Positions 41,901 through 49,716 of a stretch of 64,000 bases of DNA are shown here, one piece after another (the stretch's first letter is position 1; each line of letters begins with the position of its first letter). The DNA comes from a virus: IMG/VR virus record IMGVR_UViG_3300035698_017111, positions 62,001-126,000 of that record; one strand, 5' to 3'. The notes beneath the pieces are model-generated. The model searched no databases. It saw nothing but the letters and a program-made list of their open reading frames with translations, and was not told where the DNA came from. The translations under genes were made by a program, and so were the position numbers.

Positions 41901-42408
41901 TGTCTTCACATTTTCTTTCGGATATATGTACTGGATTCCTCCAGTTACCTTCACCAGAAACGATAGAACAAGATTTAATGTTTTCATACAAAAAACCACC
42001 AGTTACCGTGTCTTCTACTGTGGATTCTGGAACGAACTCGAAGTCTTTAACTTCAACGTAAGACATGTCAGAACATAATAACCCAGATGTGGACATCAAG
42101 ACCCATTGATAAACTTCCCTTCGCTTGGTAGGTATTTGCCAGTTAACAGGAGTATGGATTGGTGAATAAAACGATGGGGATGTGTACATAACCCTTGATG
42201 CGGCTAAACCTGCACCTGCTGCAGATGCAGTTTCATACGATTGGGCTTCTCTAATAACTGAAGGTTGATCTCCAGTTAGTATTCTTGAAGAAGATGCACT
42301 CTCGACAGTACCAGTTTTCATCAAATCACCAGATTCACTGATGATCTGTTCAGCTGTTCTTCCCGTCTTGGAGAACACTTTATCGACATTGCTAAATATG
42401 TATGTCAT
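38911..42408 (-). CDS. Portal protein with intein and C-terminal DUF559-like nuclease domain
   Basis: 1165 residues, of which 398 are an intein. The host protein reads WVLMSTSGLL/CRFFAQNDPTIASSLRFY, then FPFAGF and a long portal core (VAERHILPVKVCKIG, LLSGTGPSYSQAAIGIEA, ITDKVYKTEARMRGF), as in portal proteins of large myophages. A Gly/Pro/Gln-rich linker follows at about residues 970-1050. The last 100 residues, LTSIEQKLYSGIEEA, KVTVDGFFPIQKVIVESDGKRFH and LAGFGWEVLRFTEDEI, carry the D...E-x-D-G...H and closing lRf pattern of DUF559 (Vsr-like PD-(D/E)XK) nucleases. A portal fused to such a nuclease is unusual. A TCGTATA motif lies 36-42 bases upstream. Confidence 0.85.
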   Translation of the reverse strand: MTYIFSNVDKVFSKTGRTAEQIISESGDLMKTGTVESASSSRILTGDQPSVIREAQSYETASAAGAGLAASRVMYTSPSFYSPIHTPVNWQIPTKRREVYQWVLMSTSGLLCSDMSYVEVKDFEFVPESTVEDTVTGGFLYENIKSCSIVSGEGNWRNPVHISERKCEDKTFVKIKCSGYYHELEISEEHNLFCIESKPLKNAVKRYGDKLYREGKKGPYPKKDFIQSENWPIKRIRADEAVLKDFLLTPIPKFKEEKYGYNSVFLTATDDFLWSVGLCIADGTVYDDAIYLNINNDELNLFLPVVENLIPNYNKYKHGKSCTRIAKFIKGYFSDYKRFIVGKLSNKKFTEEITHLNREQMLHVLGGYFDGDGSFTKTQNKLVANNSSKDMADQLYFMLLMCGISCTLNRYERFEDSMGRIGTWVYRIFVPASEVHKIRPYMKSNKIPEDFEYDGHDRVLRFFTKDEDGNEYFAQPIEKIEKYLYTGVGYDLQIDPERSYLCSGFKVSNCRFFAQNDPTIASSLRFYSQFPFAGFENVIGDPIRKEHFDNLKKRLRLEKWLPLIAFEYFCMGDAFPFVSISCEECGGFGKKKNGEPCNHEDSQIASVSVMNPDWIDVKMNPLIPTEPIISLIPDDTLKQIVWNKQPAEIYAQIPENLRRLILAQQPIPLSSNAITHLKHDEIPYQAYGRSLIAPLFPVLAYQDKLRQAQWIVAERHILPVKVCKIGNDQRPAGPNDIGDTQRQLAVTANDPNLTLVTHHAFDFQWVGAAGKVLQLTKEYELIDKALIKGLGVNEALLSGTGPSYSQAAIGIEATIKRLVMIQGLLAFWITDKVYKTEARMRGFYTESKSGKKILDYPEIKWNDLNLRDETQKNNTYIQLWDKGVVSTQFLCEKMNIDYDIETERVRLEQAYQQQLGIAPQMQGGQDGPGGMGSGFGGGGSSGLGSGGMPQDENSGNLPGGQSGPGLPGDSLAPSMSGGGGAAGGGAPSGASMAHDTQMKSYEQAVEMEPSVRRPNKRKMKPPMEPKQPPQQAGENLDNEWVVGPRTGMFRLTSIEQKLYSGIEEAQKTGNLPIDFQAQQKPEPVHMAKVTVDGFFPIQKVIVESDGKRFHSMPEDIEKDTDRDSRLAGFGWEVLRFTEDEINFNINDVVAKIIQVVKAKSTDQTM
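40882..42075 (-). other. Intein with LAGLIDADG endonuclease inside the portal gene
   Basis: 398 codons in frame. Cys1 opens the intein (CSDMSYVEVKDFEF), VSN closes it, and extein +1 is Cys. Two LAGLIDADG motifs, VGLCIADGTV and GGYFDGDGSF, are about 120 residues apart. As in the subtilisin intein, the residue before the terminal Asn is Ser, not His. The insertion lies in a conserved portal segment (LL/CRFFAQNDP). Confidence 0.85.
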
Positions 42409-42443
42409 ATTAAACTTTCCTCTTTGTATTTTCTAAACATACT

Positions 42444-42450
42444 TATACGA
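42444..42450 (-). promoter_or_regulatory. TCGTATA promoter-like motif before the portal gene
   Basis: Minus-strand TCGTATA (42450-42444), 36-42 bases upstream of the portal start codon at 42408 and directly after the stop at 42451. Confidence 0.4.
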
Positions 42451-42647
42451 TTATACTTTTTCTTTTTTCCAAAGAGGTTCCTCTGCATTAAAATTATTGC
42501 CCTCAATATGGTAAACGTTACCACACTTAGGGCAATAAAGAAGTCGATTTTCCTTACCACTATTTCGAAGTTTTATCTCGCTTCCTTTATGCTTTGGGTT
42601 GGGACAGAGTGGAGTAGCGGTTTTCCCTGCACTAACGCTTTTTTTTT
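42451..42647 (-). other. -1 frame zinc-ribbon extension after the A9 run
   Basis: Open frame entered from the gene above by a -1 shift on nine A. It encodes Ser/Lys-rich linker residues and a CPN-x-KH...CPKCG zinc ribbon, then an acidic end and TAA at 42451-42453. With eight A the frame would stop after three codons; with ten it would be read directly. Confidence 0.55.
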
Positions 42648-44228
42648 ACCCAAAGCTGCTTCTAGGATACCCTTTGAAACATAAGTGTTGTCTTCGAGTT
42701 CTGCTGCCCTAGACATACTATCCATAGCTGCCCGTGTAACAAACGTATTGTTTTCAGAAGCTGTTGGTAAAGGACTTTGAACCTGATCTGGACTAACTGG
42801 ATTAACCGCAGGTGCCACATTGTAATCACTTGGATTTCCCAAAACTTCCTCTAGTTGTCCTGTGTTTGTTCTCAGATATGTGGTTAAAGCAGCGAGAACA
42901 ATACTTTTTGCGTGTTCTGTGGCAGTACCAGCCTGCAAGCCTTCAAGTATAGATGTAACACCCTCTTGTAGTTTAAGGGTGTTGTCCATTTGTTCATCGT
43001 TTAATTGAGCTTTTTGAAGAATAGTTTTGGCCATTGCAACTGTAATATTAAATTCCTTATTATCAGCGACAATAGTTTCGTATCCATCTTGAAACATATG
43101 TCTTGACTCTAATTGTTTCTCGTAATTAGCTTCATCTGGGAATTTTGGAGCATGTTCTCTTTCACTCTCATTGAGATTCATTGTTTTTTCAGTGTTGCTA
43201 CCAACCATTTTCCCACCAGAGTTCTCAATATGATCCGTTTCCCAACCGTCGTAATATTTGTCAACCTGCTCTTCTTTCCATTCCTTCATTTCAGGCATGA
43301 CATCTTCGGGCTTTGGCGAACTTCTATATTCTTTCCTCTCGACGCTATCAAAAGAACGGTCCTTATTTTCGACCTGTGAGTTACCACCACCTTCGCCGCC
43401 TTCGTCACCCTCGATATTCTGTTTACCTTCGTCAAAAATCATATTCTTCTCAGAGTCTTCTTTTCTTTTCTGACCCCAAGGTGATTTCTTGAACTCTCTG
43501 GCTTCCTTTACGAAAGGATTGGACGACGCTTCGGTTACCTTTTTTGTTTTGGTAAATGGATTTTCCATAGTTTTCATTCCCTTTTTGTTGAGCTCAATCT
43601 TCATTTGAATCATTGATTGTATTATTTTTGTCGTTTTTTTTGCAATGTCTGTAATAGACGTATCCACCATGTCTTCTTTCATGATAGAATGGAACACTGC
43701 ATTTATTAATTTTAAGGACATCTCTACTGGTATTTCAAACAAATTACGATCAGGATAACCAGTTTTGAGCCTTGATTGCTCAAGCATTTTAACGACATTT
43801 GAGAGGTAGTTTACGGCATCATCAAGATAATTTAAATGTTCACTATTGTCTAGTGCAAGACGTATTCTTCTCTCTAATTCACCACGAACATGTTCCGAAT
43901 CAACACTATCTCTCGGATTGGTCGTAGTTATTCTCTCTTCAGGCTTCATTCTCCGTTGCTTATGCTTATTCCTTGTTTGTGGAATCTTTGGGTCGTTCTT
44001 AAACTCTGGTTTATCTGATGCAGAGGGATCTCCAACAGATCGACGTGCTACAGTAGACAGGTCTACCTGTTGGGCATTCCAAGCTTCTGGTGTTGACTGT
44101 CTGCCACAACTTGAGCATTGATAAAACGTAGTTGTAGAACCACCACTATGCTGTTGTGTGTAGTCCGTAGAACCACAATTAGGACATTTTACAGATTCTG
44201 GTTTCTTTTTTTTGTTCATGTTTGGCAT
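42573..44228 (-). CDS. Zinc-ribbon virion-type protein, likely extended by a -1 frameshift
   Basis: 551 residues in the zero frame. The N-terminus has CPNCGSTDY and CSSCGRQS, a zinc ribbon. The middle is charged with helical segments, and the C-terminal third is helical and acidic. The zero frame ends after the run AAAAAAAAA (42647-42639 read leftward) with a 20-residue tail. In the -1 frame the run is followed by about 60 codons, including LCPNPKHKGSE and LLYCPKCGNVYHIEG, a second well-formed zinc ribbon that ends at 42451. Programmed slippage or a miscounted homopolymer would both join them. Lies between the 1305-residue protein and the portal gene. Confidence 0.65.
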   Translation of the reverse strand: MPNMNKKKKPESVKCPNCGSTDYTQQHSGGSTTTFYQCSSCGRQSTPEAWNAQQVDLSTVARRSVGDPSASDKPEFKNDPKIPQTRNKHKQRRMKPEERITTTNPRDSVDSEHVRGELERRIRLALDNSEHLNYLDDAVNYLSNVVKMLEQSRLKTGYPDRNLFEIPVEMSLKLINAVFHSIMKEDMVDTSITDIAKKTTKIIQSMIQMKIELNKKGMKTMENPFTKTKKVTEASSNPFVKEAREFKKSPWGQKRKEDSEKNMIFDEGKQNIEGDEGGEGGGNSQVENKDRSFDSVERKEYRSSPKPEDVMPEMKEWKEEQVDKYYDGWETDHIENSGGKMVGSNTEKTMNLNESEREHAPKFPDEANYEKQLESRHMFQDGYETIVADNKEFNITVAMAKTILQKAQLNDEQMDNTLKLQEGVTSILEGLQAGTATEHAKSIVLAALTTYLRTNTGQLEEVLGNPSDYNVAPAVNPVSPDQVQSPLPTASENNTFVTRAAMDSMSRAAELEDNTYVSKGILEAALGKKKALVQGKPLLHSVPTQSIKEAR

Positions 44229-44242
44229 ATATATTTTAACCC

Positions 44243-47200
44243 CTACGGCCTTAGATTCATTTTATCTAACAGTTTTTCCTCTTTACCCGTAATTAATATA
44301 ACATCAAATGGACTATTTTTAACAAAATCATAAACACCAGAAATGGATCCAAACTTCGAAAACGGCAACATCATTACAGATGGCAAGGTCGTTTCTTGTA
44401 ATCTATTTCTCGTGTTTGTTTTGGCAATGGCATTGTGTTCACAGGCAGCGATGTCTTGTGCCGTATATATCATAACAGCGGTGTATTGATCGTCCATTTT
44501 GTCGGGCTGAGTCTCCTGAGCCTGTCTGTACCAGTTCTCTGTATCTGCTTTCTTCTTTTTAGGTTGTATATTCTTCCTAAGTTCCTCTTCTGTTCTCTTT
44601 TGCTTACCTTGTGCAGACCTGAGAGTTGTGCCCATATCTATATCAGACCAAACAATCCCTAATGGTGCCCATGCATGAGAAGCCAAACTTTCTTCCTTAA
44701 TTGAAAATGACCAAATGTTTGTTGCATCATTACCAGCTGGCAATCTTCCCTGCATGGCAAGGATTCTATTATATGCCAAAGACGTTAGAGCAACTTGATC
44801 TTTACGTTCTTTGGCAGCAGATGCGTATAGGGATGCGGCTCCAAGTATGTGACGACCCTTCTGTGTGTGAAAACTTCTATCATTTTCAGATTGTAATTCC
44901 AACATAACTTCAGCAGCTGAATCAGATACATTGAGAAATGTTACAAAATCCTCAACTGCAACTGGATAGTACGATGTTGCCTGTGTGGGATCTCTAAAGT
45001 TCTCTGCCACCATGTCATCTGGTATTGTCGGCATTGAGAACCCTTTTTCTGGTGCAAATGTATCAAGATCCTCATCGTCATAGACATAATCAAAGAAACC
45101 AGGTGATATATTTGTTCCCTTTGAAAGAGTCATGTATAAAGATGTTTTCATATCTTCTTCGCTTCTTTTACGAGAAGATGTATTGGCTTTCATACGCATT
45201 AGCAGATCTTGTTTGATCCCCAATAGTACTGGAACAGGATCTGTCAAACCAAGAGATCCACCAGTTTGTTCAAGGATTAGATCAACAGTAGCTAATTCTC
45301 TTTGAAATGCTCCTTCGTGATTTGGTAAATACGGAGCAATCCTTTCGTCAAGTTGTTTGTCTTTAGAAACAGAAACAAATGTATCAAGGAAGCTAGTGAA
45401 TGCACCAGCTTTAGCTTCTGACAATGCAGCACCTGGCGGTCTTGGTTGTTTGTAGAGTTGCAGCATTACTTTTCTTAATTGTTCTTTCATCTCTGGTTCT
45501 GATGCTTCGTAGAAGATAAACTCTTCTTCTTCTGTTGAGTCTATGGTAAATTTCAACGACTCTTCATGCCACTTAGCTTTCTCTTTATCTGTGGCTTTCT
45601 GCTTAGGTGGTTTGGTGATACCTGGAGTTCTAACTGCTTTTGATCTAAGAATTTCATAGGCTTTTTGTTTTGCCTCTTCAAATCCTTCTTGTGTCTTTAG
45701 GACATCAAATGGGACATCACCCATTGCTTCTACGGCAATATCTCTCAACATCTCACCAGCAGATTGTCTCTTGTTTTTTGCATGGAATCTACAATACATA
45801 CTTGGATTGTTGATATGTGTAAATCCATTGTTAATCATTTCTTCATCAAAAGCTAAACCAGTAAATGGTGCCACTGTTTCTTTAGAGAGATAAGGTCCTA
45901 TGTTCCAGTTGGTATCGTCATTGAAGAACTTGGCATTAAATGCTTTGTTTGGAAGATCCATTATCAATTTATTATATTCTCTGGCTGCGACCAATGCAAC
46001 AGATCTTTCATCTGTCATATCTGGTCTTTCTATTTGTGCTAGTTTTTTTAAGTGCGAAAACAATCTAACTGACATTGCTTCTAATTGAACCATGTCTTCT
46101 TTGAATACAGTACCTCTTTTCTTTTTAGGTGGGAAAAGATCTGTTTCGGCAAAAGAATAAGTTGTATACGGAAACAATGCACTCATCCATTCATGGATAT
46201 CTCCCTGTACAATCACAGGGTCTTCTCCCATCGAAGCTGCATTTATTACAATTCTTTCAATTAAGTTTTCAAGATTTTGTGCATAAGTTTCATGACAAGA
46301 AACTTGTATTTCCTGGCCATCCATACCTTCCACAACAACAGGCTTGCCACCAACCTCAAGGGGAATTTCAAGACTGTAGTATTCTGCTATTGGATTCTGT
46401 GTAACATCTTCTCCCAACAACAAATTCTCTACAAAATTACAAGATCGTCCATCGCATGCCACATCACGCATTCTCTGTGCTTTAGGAGAAAGAAATCTTT
46501 TTTCGTTTTCTGGAATTGGATCATTTTTATCTCTTTCATGATGCTTAAAGATCCAGTTGTTAACGTCTGGACTCCACTGTATCCAATCTCCCTCACTGGC
46601 CCTACTTGAAGGCTTAGCACCTCTAAACCTCCCACACGTTAAACAGAACTGTTTGACACCACCCTGATGTGGATCTCCCTTTTCCTTCCTAAGTTTATCA
46701 AATGCCATCAATTCAGTTTGAAGTTGATAAACAGATGCTCTTTCACTAACCTGTGTCAAGTATCTAAGTTTTTCTGGAGGGAAATATGTTTCTAAAATAC
46801 CTTTCAACGAATCTTCATCACCTTGGAATGCAGATCGAAGGTTATTTACAGCCGATTGGATAGCAGATGTTTGCTCTCCCTTTTCTATAGAGGTTGTCTC
46901 TTCTGCCACAAACAAAGATGGATCATTTAATGCAGATGAAATTGGGAGATCACCAGATAGTCTATCGTAATGCTGACCATAACAAAGAGATGCAAGATTC
47001 ATTACAGCATTGTAAACTTCTGTTGTAATTGGATTGTCACTAGATTCTATTTGATTTGCGATATTCCAACGATAATAGTATCCGACGATATCACCACCGA
47101 TATCATAGTAGAACTCAATGGTTTTCATATCTTCTTTAAGTGCTGGATCTACAGCAAGAATCTCGGCAACAGTCTCACTCGTTGCAGACTGTAATGCCAT

Positions 47201-48160
47201 TAACCTAATGTCTGGAGAATCTCCATGTTCTTGACGATATTTTGTAATAATTGAGTTCTCTAATTTTCTTTTAGTTCTCTCAACAAGAGGGACACCACCT
47301 TCGCCTTCTTTGAAATGAGAATCCATTTCCTTATGGTATCTGTCCATCATCTCAAAGGCTTGATCTTTAGCTGCAGTAGGATCACCTCCCTTTGCGATTT
47401 GTTCTTGTGTCCATTGATCGAATTCGCCACCAAACAACTCGACAACATTATCCAAGAAGTCTGTTCGTACAAGTGGAACTACCGTGTCGTTTCCTGTTTC
47501 GTCTTTACCAACAGTAAGTGGAACGGTAAAAACACCATGTCTTTGTCCGTATTCTTCATTTCCGGCCTGAAGGGATTCAAGAGATGATGTTTCTTCTGGA
47601 AGATCATAAACCTGTGGTTCATATCCTATTTCAACATTAAGGATTCCAATAGCAAGTTGACTAAGAATATCTCGATACACACCATCGTCTTGCAATTTAA
47701 GTTGAAAAGATTTTAATGCTTCTGAATATTGTTCACCTATAGTTGCCACGAAGTTTGGGTGTGTTATCAATCCGTTAATAGTGCTCTTAAGTTCCTGAGC
47801 AATCTTGATGAACGTAGGTGTGCCATCTGGATCAATCCTTCTATCCTCAACGGCAACCTGATATTGTTTGATCTTTTCTTTATATGCAGCAAGACCTTCA
47901 CTTTTAGTCAAAGCATTAACCAACCTCTGGATGATCTCTTGATCACCCAAAGGTAGTTGTTCTATTTGTTGTGGTTCTTGAAGTGGGGCTTCAGGCGGTA
48001 AAGCTGGTGGAGCTTCTGTGGGAGGTTGCTCCACGACAGGTTCACCAACATCCTGAGCTTCTCTCAAGATGTTCTGTATTAGATCGAATTGATTAAAGAG
48101 ATATTCTTTGTCTCTTCGACTAAGAGAACATACTTTCTCTAAAACATTTGTTCTATCCAT
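44243..48160 (-). CDS. Very large virion-type protein with NWYRQA motif near C-terminus
   Basis: 1305 residues from ATG 48160 with GGAGAAAG in front. The first 90 residues contain a Pro/Glu/Gln-rich linker (EAPPALPPEAPLQEP). The rest is largely helical, with cysteine pairs CLTCGRF and CDGRSC near residues 485-560. Near residue 1209, ENWYRQAQ stands before a final 95-residue unit (QYTAVMIYTAQDIAACEHN ... LPSVMMLPFSKFGS), as if a processing or attachment element were inserted. No named family recognised. Expressed between the other large virion-type genes. Confidence 0.65.
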   Translation of the reverse strand: MDRTNVLEKVCSLSRRDKEYLFNQFDLIQNILREAQDVGEPVVEQPPTEAPPALPPEAPLQEPQQIEQLPLGDQEIIQRLVNALTKSEGLAAYKEKIKQYQVAVEDRRIDPDGTPTFIKIAQELKSTINGLITHPNFVATIGEQYSEALKSFQLKLQDDGVYRDILSQLAIGILNVEIGYEPQVYDLPEETSSLESLQAGNEEYGQRHGVFTVPLTVGKDETGNDTVVPLVRTDFLDNVVELFGGEFDQWTQEQIAKGGDPTAAKDQAFEMMDRYHKEMDSHFKEGEGGVPLVERTKRKLENSIITKYRQEHGDSPDIRLMALQSATSETVAEILAVDPALKEDMKTIEFYYDIGGDIVGYYYRWNIANQIESSDNPITTEVYNAVMNLASLCYGQHYDRLSGDLPISSALNDPSLFVAEETTSIEKGEQTSAIQSAVNNLRSAFQGDEDSLKGILETYFPPEKLRYLTQVSERASVYQLQTELMAFDKLRKEKGDPHQGGVKQFCLTCGRFRGAKPSSRASEGDWIQWSPDVNNWIFKHHERDKNDPIPENEKRFLSPKAQRMRDVACDGRSCNFVENLLLGEDVTQNPIAEYYSLEIPLEVGGKPVVVEGMDGQEIQVSCHETYAQNLENLIERIVINAASMGEDPVIVQGDIHEWMSALFPYTTYSFAETDLFPPKKKRGTVFKEDMVQLEAMSVRLFSHLKKLAQIERPDMTDERSVALVAAREYNKLIMDLPNKAFNAKFFNDDTNWNIGPYLSKETVAPFTGLAFDEEMINNGFTHINNPSMYCRFHAKNKRQSAGEMLRDIAVEAMGDVPFDVLKTQEGFEEAKQKAYEILRSKAVRTPGITKPPKQKATDKEKAKWHEESLKFTIDSTEEEEFIFYEASEPEMKEQLRKVMLQLYKQPRPPGAALSEAKAGAFTSFLDTFVSVSKDKQLDERIAPYLPNHEGAFQRELATVDLILEQTGGSLGLTDPVPVLLGIKQDLLMRMKANTSSRKRSEEDMKTSLYMTLSKGTNISPGFFDYVYDDEDLDTFAPEKGFSMPTIPDDMVAENFRDPTQATSYYPVAVEDFVTFLNVSDSAAEVMLELQSENDRSFHTQKGRHILGAASLYASAAKERKDQVALTSLAYNRILAMQGRLPAGNDATNIWSFSIKEESLASHAWAPLGIVWSDIDMGTTLRSAQGKQKRTEEELRKNIQPKKKKADTENWYRQAQETQPDKMDDQYTAVMIYTAQDIAACEHNAIAKTNTRNRLQETTLPSVMMLPFSKFGSISGVYDFVKNSPFDVILITGKEEKLLDKMNLRP

Positions 48161-48172
48161 CAACTTTCTCCG

Positions 48173-49189
48173 CTAGTATTTTCGGCTTTTCGCATTCCCT
48201 GCCGTTTCCCACGATCTGTCGTCTTCTCTTTTCTTACGAGGAGCATTTAGTTTAGAAGTGTCTCTCTGAATACTCTCTTCCTTACCAGCTTCCTTAGGAT
48301 CTACTGGAACAGCAAAGATTCCATTAAGATCTAATTTAGAATCCTTAGGATCTACTTCTGTGAAATCAGCAGCCATTTTAGGAATGTCTTTTTCAGCCTC
48401 ATGTTTCTTATCAAGAGTTTCTGCAATGGAATCACCAGCCTTGTCTTCCCATTTTCTTTCGTCTTGAAAATCCTTATCCCACTTATCCGAAAGAACCTTA
48501 TCGAGATTTTGTTTAATATCAGCAGCTTCTTTACCAGCTTGAGCACTTGCCTTGGCTTTTGCTTGTTGTGCTTCGACTTCTGGAATCTTAACCTTTGGAA
48601 GTTCTGGAGCTTTAAATGAACTTCTATTGGGGGTGAAACCCATCTCACTAGGCGAAACGTCTTCTGTTGTTTTAGCCTTACTCTCCGTTTCCCAATCTCT
48701 GTCTTTCTCTGTCTTCTGTTCTTGTGCCTTTCTACGATCTCGTCCAGCCTGAATGGCATGATCTGTAAATTCAGAGTTCTCTGCTTCTTCAACTCTTGTT
48801 GGATCAAAAATACTGTTCAATGCCGACATCATTGGATCACTACCACCATAGGCATTTTCTCCATCAGATCTAGATGGTCTGATTGATTTCGAATCCATAG
48901 GTTTGGCTTCTGCTTTAGTTGGGGCTTTGACTTGTTCCCAATCTTCTTTAATATCAGCAGAACTCAAACTATTTAGATTCTGTGGCGTTACTTCCTTGAC
49001 TCTATTTCTAACGGGCTCATCACTCTTAACTGGATCACCACCATCTTTATCTGGAACATTTGGAATGCTCTTGGCAAAGATGTCACTAATGTCACCAAGA
49101 CTTTTAATATTCTTGGTTCCTTCGGCAGCTTTGAGATTTTCAGTTATAATATCTCCTGCCATGATGTGGGTCTGTCTTTTTTCATCCAT
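48173..49189 (-). CDS. Hydrophilic virion-type protein
   Basis: 338 residues from ATG 49189 (AAAGGAATAGAATC ahead). Low complexity, rich in Lys, Asp, Glu, Ala and Pro, with two copies of a D-R-D/S-W-E-T motif (near residue 170 and at the C-terminus) and coiled-coil-like helices (KVKIPEVEAQQAKAKASAQ). No family recognised. The composition suggests a disordered internal or scaffold-associated protein. Confidence 0.6.
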   Translation of the reverse strand: MDEKRQTHIMAGDIITENLKAAEGTKNIKSLGDISDIFAKSIPNVPDKDGGDPVKSDEPVRNRVKEVTPQNLNSLSSADIKEDWEQVKAPTKAEAKPMDSKSIRPSRSDGENAYGGSDPMMSALNSIFDPTRVEEAENSEFTDHAIQAGRDRRKAQEQKTEKDRDWETESKAKTTEDVSPSEMGFTPNRSSFKAPELPKVKIPEVEAQQAKAKASAQAGKEAADIKQNLDKVLSDKWDKDFQDERKWEDKAGDSIAETLDKKHEAEKDIPKMAADFTEVDPKDSKLDLNGIFAVPVDPKEAGKEESIQRDTSKLNAPRKKREDDRSWETAGNAKSRKY

Positions 49190-49233
49190 GATTCTATTCC
49201 TTTCTTTTAGAATTTGCAAGAGGACATCATGTC

Positions 49234-49716
49234 CTATTTGCTTGTGTATGGTAAACAACGCTTAAAGGGGCTTGCCTTTGCGTTGAATGCATCCGGGAAC
49301 TTTGTGTTCTTCTTGGGCTTAGTCTCTTCCTTGCTTGGTTTCTTCTTCATGCTATTTTGTTGTTCGCTTTCATTATCATCAGTAACCATGTCCTTGGCAT
49401 ATGGTTGTGGAAAAACATTCTTCCAATAATTCATAAGTTTGTTTCTATCGCTATTGTCCAATGCCATGATTTTTCTATAAATCTCAACATTCAATTCCGA
49501 TTCTTTCATTGTCGATGCAGTTTTTCGAAGAGACTGTGCCTCTCCTTCAAGAACAATCGTTTGATAAAAACCACATTTACCCCTAATATCCCCTTGAAAC
49601 TCAAGAGTACTCTTCCTAAGATGATTGTTGTATGGGCATTCTGCAACAGCAAATAGTCCACAACTCATACATATCGAACCTACTGTCACTGTGTTCGGGT
49701 TTTCTATTAAAGGCAT
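49234..49716 (-). CDS. Hypothetical cysteine-containing protein
   Basis: 160 residues leftward; GAGGAAAGCAAA precedes the ATG. The N-terminal 50 residues have four cysteines (CMSCGLF, CPYN, KCGFY) that look like a metal or disulfide site. The C-terminal half is basic (MKKKPSKEETKPKKN). Its start lies inside the end of the next upstream gene. Confidence 0.6.
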   Translation of the reverse strand: MPLIENPNTVTVGSICMSCGLFAVAECPYNNHLRKSTLEFQGDIRGKCGFYQTIVLEGEAQSLRKTASTMKESELNVEIYRKIMALDNSDRNKLMNYWKNVFPQPYAKDMVTDDNESEQQNSMKKKPSKEETKPKKNTKFPDAFNAKASPFKRCLPYTSK

